DNA from: Pseudoxanthobacter soli DSM 19599
Lineage (GTDB): Bacteria; Pseudomonadota; Alphaproteobacteria; Rhizobiales; Segnochrobactraceae
DNA: 64,000 bases
Direction of reading: 5' to 3'
Assembly: GCF_900148505.1 (NCBI RefSeq)
Contig: NZ_FRXO01000016.1
Span: 1 to 64,000, forward strand
How positions within the stretch are numbered: position 1 is the stretch's first letter; the number at the start of each line of letters is the position of its first letter. Both the position numbers and the translations under genes were made by a program. Positions 44,330 to 53,023 of the stretch are shown here, piece by piece. The notes below the pieces were generated by a model. It did no database searches. It was not told where the DNA came from and worked only from the letters and a program-made list of their open reading frames with translations.

Positions 44330-45880
44330 ATGACGCAAACCACCTCCCGGCCGCGTGCGGCCGAACAGGCGCTCGTGCTCCTGTCCGTCTGCCTCGCGGC
44401 TGCCGCGATGCCGCTGACCTTCACCGGGCCGGCAGTGGCGCTTCCCGCCATCGGCAAGGTGCTGGGCGGCAGTCCGATCGGGCTCAACTGGGTCACCAAC
44501 GCTTTCATGCTGACATTCGGGTCGAGCCTGATGGCAATGGGGGGACTGGCGGATGCTTACGGCCGCAAGCGCGTCTTCCTCGCCGGCGTCGGTGCGTTCG
44601 CCCTGCTCTCGCTGGCATTGGCCCTTGCTCCCGACCTCCTCTGGCTCGATCTGGGGCGGGCGGCGCAGGGCGGCGCGGCGGCCGCCGCCTTTTCCAGTGG
44701 CATGGCGGCGCTCGCGCAGGAGTTCGAGGGCGCCGCGCGCACCCGTGCCTTCAGCATCGTCGGCACGAGTTTCGGCGTCGGCCTCGCCCTGGGGCCGATC
44801 GCGTCGGGGCTGATGATCGACGCTTTCGGCTGGCGCAGCATCTTTGCGCTCGTGGTCGGTCTGGCCGTGCTCGCCCTGGCATTGGGCGCTCGCTTCCTGC
44901 GCGAGACACGCGATCCCAACGCCGCCGGCCTCGACTGGCCGGGCGCGCTCAGCTTCACGCTGGCCCTGGCGCTCTTCACCTACGGCATCCTGCTGGCGCC
45001 CGAGCGCGGCTGGACCGACCGGACCGTGCTCGGCGTGCTGGCGGGCTCCGTCGTGCTCTTCATCGCCTTCGGCGTGATCGAGCGGCATGTCACGCGGCCG
45101 ATGCTCGATCTCACCTTGTTCCGTTACCCCCGGTTCGTCGGGGTGCAACTGCTGGCGGCGGCGCCGGCCTATGCCTTCGTCGTGCTGCTGATCCTGCTGC
45201 CGGTGCGTTTCATCGGCGTCGAGGGGATGGGCGAGATTGCCGCCGGCCGATTGATGATCGCGCTTTCTGCGCCGCTGCTGGTCCTGCCGATCGCGGCCGG
45301 ACTGCTGACGCGCCGTCTGGCACCGGCGGCGATCTGTGGTGCGGGCCTGCTGATCTGCGCCGCCGGCCTGTTCTGGCTGAGCCGCGTTCCGCTCGGGAGC
45401 GAGGCGATGGGCGTCGCCCTGCCCATGGCGTTGATCGGCATCGGCATCAGCCTGCCCTGGGGGCTGATGGACGGGCTTGCCGTCAGTGTCGTGCCCAAGG
45501 AGCGCGCCGGCATGGCGACCGGCATCTTCAGCACGACGCGGGTGGCCGGCGAAGGGGTGGCGCTCGCCGTGGTCAGCGCCGTGCTGTCCGCGCTCACGGC
45601 GAACCATCTCGCGGCCGGCGGCCCGGCGGCGCATGCAGGTCCGGCTGCCCAGCGGCTCGTCACCGGCGATATCGGGAGCGCGGCGGCTGCCTTGCCTCAG
45701 ATGAGCCGCGCCGCGCTCGTCCAGAGCTATGGCGACGCCTTCGCGACCCTGCTCCTGATGCTCTGCGCCATCACGATCGTCACCGCTGTCGTCGTCTTCG
45801 CCTTCCTCGGGCGCAGGGCGGCACAGGAAACCGAGCCGGGGGCGGAGGCAGAAGAGCGCCTCTGCACATCGCAAGTCTGA
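44330..45880 (+). CDS. MFS transporter, DHA2 (14-helix drug:proton antiporter) type
   Basis: 516 residues with about 14 hydrophobic segments. LNWVTNAFMLTFGSSLMAMGGLADAYGRKRVFLAGVGAF contains the MFS motif A region (G-LADxxGRKR). SFGVGLALGPIASGLMIDAFGWRSIFAL is the antiporter motif C region. Such proteins export drugs or small organics using the proton gradient. The gene is divergent from a LysR regulator; substrate unknown. Confidence 0.93.
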   Translation: MTQTTSRPRAAEQALVLLSVCLAAAAMPLTFTGPAVALPAIGKVLGGSPIGLNWVTNAFMLTFGSSLMAMGGLADAYGRKRVFLAGVGAFALLSLALALAPDLLWLDLGRAAQGGAAAAAFSSGMAALAQEFEGAARTRAFSIVGTSFGVGLALGPIASGLMIDAFGWRSIFALVVGLAVLALALGARFLRETRDPNAAGLDWPGALSFTLALALFTYGILLAPERGWTDRTVLGVLAGSVVLFIAFGVIERHVTRPMLDLTLFRYPRFVGVQLLAAAPAYAFVVLLILLPVRFIGVEGMGEIAAGRLMIALSAPLLVLPIAAGLLTRRLAPAAICGAGLLICAAGLFWLSRVPLGSEAMGVALPMALIGIGISLPWGLMDGLAVSVVPKERAGMATGIFSTTRVAGEGVALAVVSAVLSALTANHLAAGGPAAHAGPAAQRLVTGDIGSAAAALPQMSRAALVQSYGDAFATLLLMLCAITIVTAVVVFAFLGRRAAQETEPGAEAEERLCTSQV

Positions 45881-45921
45881 CTGGGTTCGCTTCCCGGCGG
45901 CACGTCGGGGCGGTGCGCACC

Positions 45922-46719
45922 TCAGCCGCCCCCGCCCGCCGTCGGCAGCAGCCCGCTTTCGACGGCGACTCGGCGGTAGGCGGCGCCGGCGGTGAAGCCG
46001 CCGTCGATGGTGAAGTCCTCGCCCGTGATGAAGGATGAGGCGTCCGAGGCGAGGAACAGCACAAGCTGCGCGACCTCGTCCGGCGTGCCGCTGCGCGCCA
46101 TCGGCGTCAGCCCGATCATCGGCTGGAGGTGGCTGGCGTTGGCGTTCAGGCCGGTCACGATCAGGCCCGGGCAGACGCTGTTCACGCGGATGCCCCAGGT
46201 GACATATTCCATCGCCGCGCTGCGCGTCAGGCCGCGTACGCCCCACTTGCTTGCCGTGTAGGCCGGGTCGTAGTGCCCGGAAAAGGCGCTGTTGGAGGCG
46301 ATGTTGACGATGCTGCCGCCGCCGCCCGCGCGCATCAGCGGCGCCGCCGACTGGATTCCGAGAAACGTGCCGGTGAGATTGATGCCGATCAGCCGGTTCC
46401 AGCCGTCGAGCGTGGTGTCGCTGGTCGATTTGCGGTTGATGATGCCGGCATTGTTGACGAGCACGTCGAGGCGGCCTTTCCAGCCGCGGGCCTCGTCGAT
46501 GACCGCCGCCCAGTCTTCCGGGCTGGCGACGTCGAGATGCGCGAACCGCGCCTCGTGACCGTCTGCGGCGAGCGCATCGGCGAGGGCGGTTCCCTCGGAA
46601 TCGAGCACGTCTGCGATCAGCACGGCGGCGCCGGCGCGGGCGAGCAGGCGGGCCTCCGCCTCGCCCTGGCCGCGGCTGCCGCCGGTGATGATGGCGAGGC
46701 GGCCGGAAAGATCGGTCAT
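45922..46719 (-). CDS. SDR-family dehydrogenase of the second sugar cluster
   Basis: 265 residues. Classical SDR: LAIITGGSRGQGEAEARLLARAGA (cofactor site), Asp at the end of strand 2 (LIADVLD, suggesting NAD), NNAGI, Ser in NIASNSA, and Y/K in PAYTASKWGV. The start is ATG 46719; a GTG at 46749 would overlap the previous stop as GTGA and add ten residues, so it cannot be excluded. Last gene of the operon running from 52745. It probably oxidises a sugar or a 2-keto-3-deoxy-acid intermediate. Confidence 0.9.
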   Translation of the reverse strand: MTDLSGRLAIITGGSRGQGEAEARLLARAGAAVLIADVLDSEGTALADALAADGHEARFAHLDVASPEDWAAVIDEARGWKGRLDVLVNNAGIINRKSTSDTTLDGWNRLIGINLTGTFLGIQSAAPLMRAGGGGSIVNIASNSAFSGHYDPAYTASKWGVRGLTRSAAMEYVTWGIRVNSVCPGLIVTGLNANASHLQPMIGLTPMARSGTPDEVAQLVLFLASDASSFITGEDFTIDGGFTAGAAYRRVAVESGLLPTAGGGG

Positions 46720-46745
46720 GGCGGCGGCGGTTGCGGGGGGCGCGA

Positions 46746-47594
46746 TCACGGACGGGCCTCGATGGTGCGCTGGTTCTGGATGCCGAGCCCGTCGATGCCG
46801 AGGCGCATCGTCTGGCCGGGCCGGAGGAAGAGCGGCGGCTTGTGGCCGAGGCCGACGCCGGGCGGGGTGCCCGTGGCGATGATGTCGCCGGGCTGAAGCG
46901 TCATGAACCGCGAGATGTAGCTGACGAGGGTGGCCACGCCGAAGATCATGGTTCGCGTCGACCCGGTCTGGCGGCGGATGCCGTCGACATCGAGCCAGAG
47001 CGCGAGGTCCTGTGGATCGGCGATCTCGTCGCGGGTGACGAGCCACGGGCCGATCGGGCCGAAGGTGTCGTGGCTCTTGCCCTTGGTCCACTGCCCGCCG
47101 CGCTCGGACTGGAACGCCCGCTCGGAGACGTCGTTGATGAGGCAGTAGCCGGCGACATGGGCGAGCGCGTCGGCCTCGGCGACATATTTCGCCCGCGTGC
47201 CGATGACGACACCGAGCTCCACCTCCCAGTCCGTCTTCGCCGATCCCGCGGGAATCTCGACGTCGTCGAACGGGCCTGAGATGGCGCTCGTCGCCTTCAT
47301 GAACAGGATCGGCTCCTCCGGCGGCGCCTTGCCGGTCTCGCGCGCGTGGTCGGCATAGTTGAGGCCGACGCATATGAACTTGCCGACCGCCCCGACGCAG
47401 GCGCCGATGCGCGGCTCGCCGGATACGACCGGCAGGCCCGACGGATCGACGGCGCGAAGCGCGGCGAGGCCAGCCTCGCCCAGCACCGCGCCGGCGATGT
47501 CGGGAACGATGCCGGACAGGTCGCGCAGGGTGCCGTCGTCATGGCGAAGGCCCGGCTTCTCGGCGCCGGGGGCGCCGTAGCGCAGCAGTTTCAT
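46746..47594 (-). CDS. Fumarylacetoacetate hydrolase-family protein
   Basis: 282 residues. FAH fold with the metal-binding Glu-x-Glu region in DWEVELGVVIG, the FICVGLNYADHARE opening, GKSHDTFGPIGPWLVTRDEI and DIIATGTPPGVGLGHKPP. This subgroup includes 2,4-diketo-3-deoxy-L-fuconate hydrolase, ureidoglycolate lyase and HHDD isomerases. In a sugar cluster with SDRs and a lactonase, cleavage of a diketo-deoxy sugar acid is the most sensible guess. 21 bp after the lactonase gene. Confidence 0.92.
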   Translation of the reverse strand: MKLLRYGAPGAEKPGLRHDDGTLRDLSGIVPDIAGAVLGEAGLAALRAVDPSGLPVVSGEPRIGACVGAVGKFICVGLNYADHARETGKAPPEEPILFMKATSAISGPFDDVEIPAGSAKTDWEVELGVVIGTRAKYVAEADALAHVAGYCLINDVSERAFQSERGGQWTKGKSHDTFGPIGPWLVTRDEIADPQDLALWLDVDGIRRQTGSTRTMIFGVATLVSYISRFMTLQPGDIIATGTPPGVGLGHKPPLFLRPGQTMRLGIDGLGIQNQRTIEARP

Positions 47595-47615
47595 CGCGTC
47601 GGTTCCTTCGCGGCT

Positions 47616-48404
47616 TCAGTAGAACTCGGGCGCCTTGCGCAGTGCCGCCCATTGCGGCCCGTCGTGACCGGCGACGACGAGGGCGTCCGTCTTCGCGGCG
47701 ACCGCGCGCAGCTTGCGGACGGAGCGCACGGCATCGATCGCCGAATGCAGGGCGCCGGGCAGGGCGCGCTCCTCCCAGTGGTCCATGGTGTCGGCGGCAT
47801 CGACGGCGAGCAGCACGTGCTGCCCCGCGGAGGTGCGCACCAGGATCGACTGATGGCCGCAGGTGTGGCCGGGCGAGCGGATCAGGATGATCGAGCCGTC
47901 GCCATAGAGGTCGTAGAAGTCGCCCCAGCTATCCTCGAGCAGCAGCCACGTCAGCGCCGGATTGTCGAAGTCCTTGCGGACATAGGCGAGAACGGCGAAC
48001 CAGTCCGGCGCGAAGGCGTATTCGTATTCGGTGCGCTGCACGACGTGGGTCGCGTTCGGGAAGCGGCCCACCGCCCCGACATGGTCGAGGTGGAGATGCG
48101 ACAGCACGACATAGCGCACGCTCTCGGGCGCGATGCCGGCGGCCTCGATCTGTGCGACGCAGCCCTGATCGGCGGTCATGACCGGCGTGAAGAACTCGGC
48201 GACCTTGCCCCAGTGGCCCATGGCGTCGGTGGCGCATTCGACCGGCGTTCCGCCGTCGATGACGACGTTGCCCTTCGGATGGGTGATCACGAAGAACGGG
48301 ACGGGGATGTCGAGATCGGAATCCCCGCCCTGGTTCAGGTAGATGTCGTGATACTTGCACTTGAGAATGCCCGTATCGAACATGTAGAGGCGAACGTCGG
48401 TCAT
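47616..48404 (-). CDS. AttM/AiiB-like metallo-beta-lactamase-fold lactonase
   Basis: 262 residues. The metal site is in VVLSHLHLDHVGAVGRFPNATHVVQRTEYEYAFAPDWFA (H103, H105, D107, H108) with a later His in SPGHTCGHQS and Asp in LLAVDAADTMDHWEE. The protein resembles Agrobacterium AttM/BlcC along its length, including the opening DVRLYMFDTG and the ending GHDGPQWAALRKAPEFY. That family opens N-acyl-homoserine lactones and gamma-butyrolactone. Here the operon suggests a sugar lactone as the natural substrate, but quorum quenching is possible. Confidence 0.92.
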   Translation of the reverse strand: MTDVRLYMFDTGILKCKYHDIYLNQGGDSDLDIPVPFFVITHPKGNVVIDGGTPVECATDAMGHWGKVAEFFTPVMTADQGCVAQIEAAGIAPESVRYVVLSHLHLDHVGAVGRFPNATHVVQRTEYEYAFAPDWFAVLAYVRKDFDNPALTWLLLEDSWGDFYDLYGDGSIILIRSPGHTCGHQSILVRTSAGQHVLLAVDAADTMDHWEERALPGALHSAIDAVRSVRKLRAVAAKTDALVVAGHDGPQWAALRKAPEFY

Positions 48405-48469
48405 CTTTCCTCCCGCGTGTTTTCTTGGTCTCGGGCGGTCTTTTTGGGTCCCGCCCGGCTTTCTTGGTC

Positions 48470-48895
48470 TCAGGCGGGCGAATAGCCGACCAGGATCTCG
48501 TCGTCCACGTCCGGCAGGTTGACGACGATGTTGTCCGGCGTGCGGGCCGTGAGCCAGACGAGTTCCTCGGTCGTGCTCATGTTCACCTCGACATGCGGCA
48601 TGAACGGCGGCACGAACACGAAGTCGCCTTCGGTCATGTCGATGAACTCGCCATAGTTCTCGCCGTAATAGATGCGGCCGTGGCCCTTGAGCACGTAGCC
48701 GCCGGTCTCGGCCGCGCCGTGATGATGCGGGAACGAGCGGTAGCCCGGCTCGTTGGAGACGCGGCCGAACCAGATCTTCGTGGCCGGCGTATGCTGCGGG
48801 CTGACGCCGGAGACGCGAACCGCGCCGCCCGACTGCCCGGTTCCCGTGTGCTCCTTGCCCGCGCGGGTGACGACGGGCACGACTTTCTCCGACAT
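48470..48895 (-). CDS. Cupin-domain protein
   Basis: 141 residues. A single cupin barrel with metal ligands in FPHHHGAAETGGYVLKGHGRIYYGE and PPFMPHVEVN. AGGGAGC precedes the ATG at 48895. Small cupins in sugar operons can be isomerases, mutarotases or lyases; the exact reaction cannot be assigned. It lies between the permease and the lactonase genes on the same strand. Confidence 0.85.
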   Translation of the reverse strand: MSEKVVPVVTRAGKEHTGTGQSGGAVRVSGVSPQHTPATKIWFGRVSNEPGYRSFPHHHGAAETGGYVLKGHGRIYYGENYGEFIDMTEGDFVFVPPFMPHVEVNMSTTEELVWLTARTPDNIVVNLPDVDDEILVGYSPA

Positions 48896-48933
48896 GATCT
48901 TGCTCCCTGTGGGACGGCGCCGCGCGCCGGCCT

Positions 48934-49923
48934 TCACTTGATGAAGAGATATTTCTTGCGGTCGATGGTGGAGGCGACCGCGAGGATGATGACGAGGCCC
49001 TTCACGACCTCCTGGGTGAAGCTCGACACCTCGGTCACGTCCATGCCGTTCGAGAGGATGGCGATGACGAGCACGCCGAGGATGGTGCGCTGGGGGCCGC
49101 CGATGCCGCCCGAGAGCGCGGTGCCGCCCATGACAATGGCCGCGATGGAATCGAGCAGCATGTTGGCGCCGGCGGCCGGCGTTCCTGCGCCGACCTGTGC
49201 GGTGAGCAGCACCCCGGCAAGCCCGCAGAGCCCGCCCGACAGCATGAAGGCGTAGACCTTGTAGCGGTTGACGGGCACGCCGGTGTTGGCTGCCACGACC
49301 TCGCCGCCGCCGATGGCGTAGAGATAGCGGCCGAGCACGGTCTTGAACGCGACGAAGCTCAGCACCGCGGCCGTCAGAAGCGCGATCAGGATGATGTTCG
49401 GCAGCCCGGGAACGAGTTCGGAGTTCACGAACTCGCTCAGGCTCTGGTCCATGAACATGATCGACGAGCCGCCGCAGATCATGTTGGCAATGCCGGACAG
49501 CACCGAGAGCATGCCGAGCGTGACGAGGAACGAGGGCACCTTGAGCGCGATCAGCGTGAGCCCGTTGACGAGGCCGACGGCGATGCCGATCCCGATGCCG
49601 GCGGCGATCGCGACAGCCGGCCCGAACGGGTCGATGGCGAGCGCGGTGACGATGCCGGCGAGCGTCACGATCGAGCCGACCGAAAGGTCGATGGAGCCGA
49701 TCATGATCACCATCGTGCCGGCGAGGGCGACGAGCAGCAGCACCGACGACTGCCGGCCGATGTTCATGGCATTGTCGAAGGTCGCGAAATAGGGGTTCTG
49801 CACCGCGAAGAACACGATGAGCGCCAGGATCACCAGAAGCGGGTAGAGCGAGACCGCATGCCTCGCGAGGAAGGTTTGCATGGTGTTGGCGCCTGATGCC
49901 GTGTGGGGGACGGTTGAGGACAT
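48934..49923 (-). CDS. Sugar ABC transporter permease (RbsC family), second system
   Basis: 329 residues, about nine to ten helices. Signatures are SSVLLLVALAGTMVIMIGSIDLSVGSIVTLAGIV and IAAIVMGGTALSGGIGGPQRTILG. 20 bp downstream of its ATPase gene. Only one permease gene is present in this system, so a homodimer is expected, unlike the system at 34787-41764. Confidence 0.94.
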   Translation of the reverse strand: MSSTVPHTASGANTMQTFLARHAVSLYPLLVILALIVFFAVQNPYFATFDNAMNIGRQSSVLLLVALAGTMVIMIGSIDLSVGSIVTLAGIVTALAIDPFGPAVAIAAGIGIGIAVGLVNGLTLIALKVPSFLVTLGMLSVLSGIANMICGGSSIMFMDQSLSEFVNSELVPGLPNIILIALLTAAVLSFVAFKTVLGRYLYAIGGGEVVAANTGVPVNRYKVYAFMLSGGLCGLAGVLLTAQVGAGTPAAGANMLLDSIAAIVMGGTALSGGIGGPQRTILGVLVIAILSNGMDVTEVSSFTQEVVKGLVIILAVASTIDRKKYLFIK

Positions 49924-49943
49924 GCGAGGCTCCGGTTCGGCCT

Positions 49944-51470
49944 TCAGACCATGTTGGTGACGACGGCCGTTTCAGACGGCTTGCCGTCGGCCGGGGCGGG
50001 GACCTCGGCGGAGATCGCGCCGCCGCGGAACGTGACGATCCGGTTCGAGAGGCCGATGATCTCGGGCAGGTTGTCGGAGATCAGCACGATGGCGACGCCC
50101 TCCCGGGCGAGACTGCGCAGGAGGGTGTAGATCTCCTCCTTCGCGCCGACATCGAGGCCGCGGCCGGGATCGTCGAGCACGAAGACGCGGACGCCGCGCG
50201 CCAGCCACTTCGCGAACACCACCTTCTGGGCATTGCCGCCGGAGAGATTGCGGATCTGCTGGCCTCGTCCGGCGGTCTTGATGCGCAGGCGCCCGATCCA
50301 GCGGTCGGTCGTCTCCGCCTGCCGGCGCGCCGAGAGCATGGGCAACCGCGGCAGGCGAAAGGTCCTGATGCTCGGCAGCACGAGGTTCGACTGCACGGAG
50401 TGCATGCCGATCACGCCGGCGAGGTTGCGCTCGGCCGGCACGGAGCCGATATCGGCCGCGAGCGCCGCCGCGCGCGAGCCCGGCGCGAGCGGCCGGCCGT
50501 GGACGCGGATGTCGCCGCGGCTCGGCCTGAGCGCGCCGGTGATGACGTGGCCGAGCGTCGTCTTGCCCGAGCCGAGCACGCCGGCGACGCCGACGATCTC
50601 GCCCGCCCGCACCGAGAGCGAGACGGAACGAAGCTGCCCGGGCACCTCGATGCCGGCGAGTTCGAGCACCACGTCGCCGGGCGTGTCGCGCTGCTCGTGC
50701 TCCTTGTAGTAGCCGGCCGAGCGCGGCCGCCCGACGATGGCCTCGTGCAGCAGGTCGGCGGTGGCCTCGCCGATCGACCAATGGCCGCTGACGCGGCCGT
50801 CCTTGAGCGTCGTGACCGCATCGCAGACGGCGAACACGTCCGCGAGGCGGTGCGAGACGAGAACGATCGACGCCTTGCCGCGCCAGCGGCGGATCGAATC
50901 GAACAGGATCTCCGTCTCGCGATCGGAGAGCGCGCTGGTCGGCTCGTCGAGAAGCACGATCGGCTCGACCGGGTAGAGATGCCCGAGGGCGAAGGCCTTC
51001 GCGATCTCGACGAGCTGGCGCTCGCCGAAGGTCAGCGTGCCGGTCACCGCCTGCGGGTCGATGGCGATGCCGAGTTCGTCGAGCACGCGGCGTGCGAACC
51101 GCCGCATCGCGCCCGCGCCGAGAACGCCCGCGCGGGTGAACTGGCGCTCGCGGCCGAGCAGCATGTTCTCGTAGACGCGGAGATTGGCAACCAGCCCCTG
51201 TTCCTGGAACACGGTCGCGATGCCCGCGCGCGCCGCCTCCGCGGGGCTGCCGAGATGGACCGCGCGGCCATTGACGAGCAACTGCCCGTCCGTGGGTCGC
51301 GCGGTGCCGTTGATGACGGAAATCAGCGTCGACTTGCCGGCGCCGTTCTCCCCCACCAGCCCCAGCACGCCGTGACGGGGCAGAACGAGGTCGACGCCGT
51401 CGAGCGCCGTCACCGGGCCGTAGCGTTTGGTGACGGCTTTCAGTTCAAGGGCAGGGGGAGAGATGGTCAT
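49944..51470 (-). CDS. Sugar ABC transporter ATP-binding protein, second system
   Basis: 508 residues, two ATPase domains. The first has GENGAGKSTLISVINGTA, LTFGERQLVEIAKAFALG and IVLLDEPTSAL. The second has GVLGSGKTTLGHVITGAL, LSGGNAQKVVFAKWLARGVRVFVLDDPGRGLDVGAKEE. The second Walker B reads VFVLDDP, so the usual catalytic Glu is replaced by Asp, and one site may be inactive; this is not rare in this class. 12 bp after the binding-protein gene. Confidence 0.94.
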   Translation of the reverse strand: MTISPPALELKAVTKRYGPVTALDGVDLVLPRHGVLGLVGENGAGKSTLISVINGTARPTDGQLLVNGRAVHLGSPAEAARAGIATVFQEQGLVANLRVYENMLLGRERQFTRAGVLGAGAMRRFARRVLDELGIAIDPQAVTGTLTFGERQLVEIAKAFALGHLYPVEPIVLLDEPTSALSDRETEILFDSIRRWRGKASIVLVSHRLADVFAVCDAVTTLKDGRVSGHWSIGEATADLLHEAIVGRPRSAGYYKEHEQRDTPGDVVLELAGIEVPGQLRSVSLSVRAGEIVGVAGVLGSGKTTLGHVITGALRPSRGDIRVHGRPLAPGSRAAALAADIGSVPAERNLAGVIGMHSVQSNLVLPSIRTFRLPRLPMLSARRQAETTDRWIGRLRIKTAGRGQQIRNLSGGNAQKVVFAKWLARGVRVFVLDDPGRGLDVGAKEEIYTLLRSLAREGVAIVLISDNLPEIIGLSNRIVTFRGGAISAEVPAPADGKPSETAVVTNMV

Positions 51471-51482
51471 CGCCGGGACGCG

Positions 51483-52745
51483 TCAGGCCTTGACCGGGCC
51501 GGTCTTGTAGTGCGCCGCATAGAGGGCGTCGACCTTGGAGAATTCGCCGCGTTCCGCCGCGCCCTTGTAGATCGGGTTGAGGCGGTCCTTGCCGTCGGGG
51601 AAGGGGCCCCAATAGATGTCGGGGTCTATCGCGGTGATCTTGTTCTGGGGATCCCAGGTCTCCGGATTGAGCGCGCGGCTCATCAGCGCCCAGTCGAACG
51701 GCTTCGAGCCCTTGCCGTAGATCGCTTCCTCGATCTTCGCCGCGTTCTCTGCCGTTGCCAGCGCCGAGCCGGTGAAGAGCAGCCGCTCGCCCAGCGTCGG
51801 CTTCCAGCCGTTCAGCGCATCGAAGGCGAGCACGGTGGTGAAGCCGGCGCCGTAGGGCGGCAGCGAGGTGTGGGTCGCCACCATCTGGCCGCCCTTGGCG
51901 ACCTCCTTCAGGCCTTCCGGCAGGCCGTCGACGCCCGACACCTTCACGTTGGTCAGCTTGCGCTCGCGCAGCACGCTGAGCACGCCGAGCGCCATGTTGT
52001 CGTTCTGGGCGAACACGGCCTTCATGTCCGGGTGGGCGGTGACCATCGACAGCATGACCTTGCGGGCCTGCTCGCGGTCCCAGTTGGCGCGCAGGCCGCC
52101 GACGATCTGGATGCCTGGATATTCCTTGGCCGCCTGCATCAGGCCGAGCGTGCGGTAGGTGTCGGTCGGCGTCGCCATGCCGGCGATGTGGACGACCTTG
52201 CCCTCGCCGCCGATGCTTTCGAACAGGGCCTTGGCGACCTCGTAGGCGCCCTCGATCGAGTTCGGCGTCACGAACGAGACGTAGTAGTCGCCGACGTCCG
52301 GCGGGGTGAACCAGGCCGGCGATTCCCAGCTCGGCACATAGAAGATCTTGTTGTCCTCACAGAAGCGCGCGACCGTCGGCAGCGAGCCGGCCGGCTCGAC
52401 GCAGCCGATCAGCATCCTGGCCTGGCTCGCCGGCAGGCTGCGCACCTGGGCGAGCTGCCGCGCCGTGTCGTTCTGATGGAACAGCTCCTGGGTTTCGAGC
52501 CCGAGCGCCTTGGCGGCCTCGTCGAAGGCGCGCGTCCACACCGCCCAGTAATCGTTGGCAGGCGTCGAGACCTGATTGGCGATCTTGCCGCGGACGATCT
52601 CCGCCGCCTCGGCCATGCGGGTGATCGCGGGCGTCATCGCCAGCGAGATGCCGGCGACGCCGGCCAGTTGCATGAACACGCGCCGGCTCAGGCCGGACGG
52701 CAGCGCGAGAGCCGTCGCAACGATGTTGCGTTCTTGATCGTCCAT
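51483..52745 (-). CDS. Sugar-type ABC transporter binding protein with Tat-like signal
   Basis: 420 residues. The N-terminus has a twin-arginine motif (LSRRVFMQLAGVAGISLAM) about 20 residues in, suggesting folded export by Tat, which is uncommon for this family. The mature part is a type I periplasmic-binding fold: DYWAVWTRAFDEAAKALG, QARMLIGCVEPAGSLPTVARFCEDNKIFYVPSW, AHPDMKAVFAQNDNMALGVLS. The start at 52745 follows GGGAGGAAA. It heads the seven-gene operon and is divergent from an SDR gene. Confidence 0.92.
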   Translation of the reverse strand: MDDQERNIVATALALPSGLSRRVFMQLAGVAGISLAMTPAITRMAEAAEIVRGKIANQVSTPANDYWAVWTRAFDEAAKALGLETQELFHQNDTARQLAQVRSLPASQARMLIGCVEPAGSLPTVARFCEDNKIFYVPSWESPAWFTPPDVGDYYVSFVTPNSIEGAYEVAKALFESIGGEGKVVHIAGMATPTDTYRTLGLMQAAKEYPGIQIVGGLRANWDREQARKVMLSMVTAHPDMKAVFAQNDNMALGVLSVLRERKLTNVKVSGVDGLPEGLKEVAKGGQMVATHTSLPPYGAGFTTVLAFDALNGWKPTLGERLLFTGSALATAENAAKIEEAIYGKGSKPFDWALMSRALNPETWDPQNKITAIDPDIYWGPFPDGKDRLNPIYKGAAERGEFSKVDALYAAHYKTGPVKA

Positions 52746-53023
52746 GGGTTTCCTCCCGTCATATTTCGACGAATTATTGTAATCCAATAAATTTGACGAT
52801 TATCAATCTGTCAAGTGGGGGGTATGGGCGGCGGCTCAGCGCAGCCCTGTCGCCTCCCGGGCAGCTGGCGCACGCATCGCGGTCTCAGGCGGAAATTCAC
52901 CGGATTCGTGTTGTTGTGGTGCAGCATTCCACCACAGGTCGCTCTGTCGTGCCCTTTGTGAACGGGCGCTTGACAATCCGATATTTCAATGAGTTCTCTC
53001 ATTATGATAAATTGGAGGAAAAT
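52746..53023. promoter_or_regulatory. Divergent regulatory region of the second sugar cluster
   Basis: A 278-bp region, AT-rich at both ends, with two clean palindromes. TTATTG-TAATC-CAATAA (52774-52790) lies just ahead of the binding-protein gene. AATGAG-TTCT-CTCATT (52988-53003) lies just ahead of the SDR gene, 13 bp downstream of a consensus-like TTGACA at 52970. They are candidate binding sites for the IclR regulator encoded at 53895. The two sequences differ, so only one may be the true operator. Confidence 0.6.

Noticed and set aside
44261-46246. 661-codon minus-strand frame opposite the MFS gene
   Set aside because: Low-complexity Arg/Gln/Gly-rich translation with no domain; the plus-strand MFS protein is unambiguous.
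49896-52790. 964-codon plus-strand frame
   Set aside because: Antisense shadow of three well-defined ABC transporter genes.
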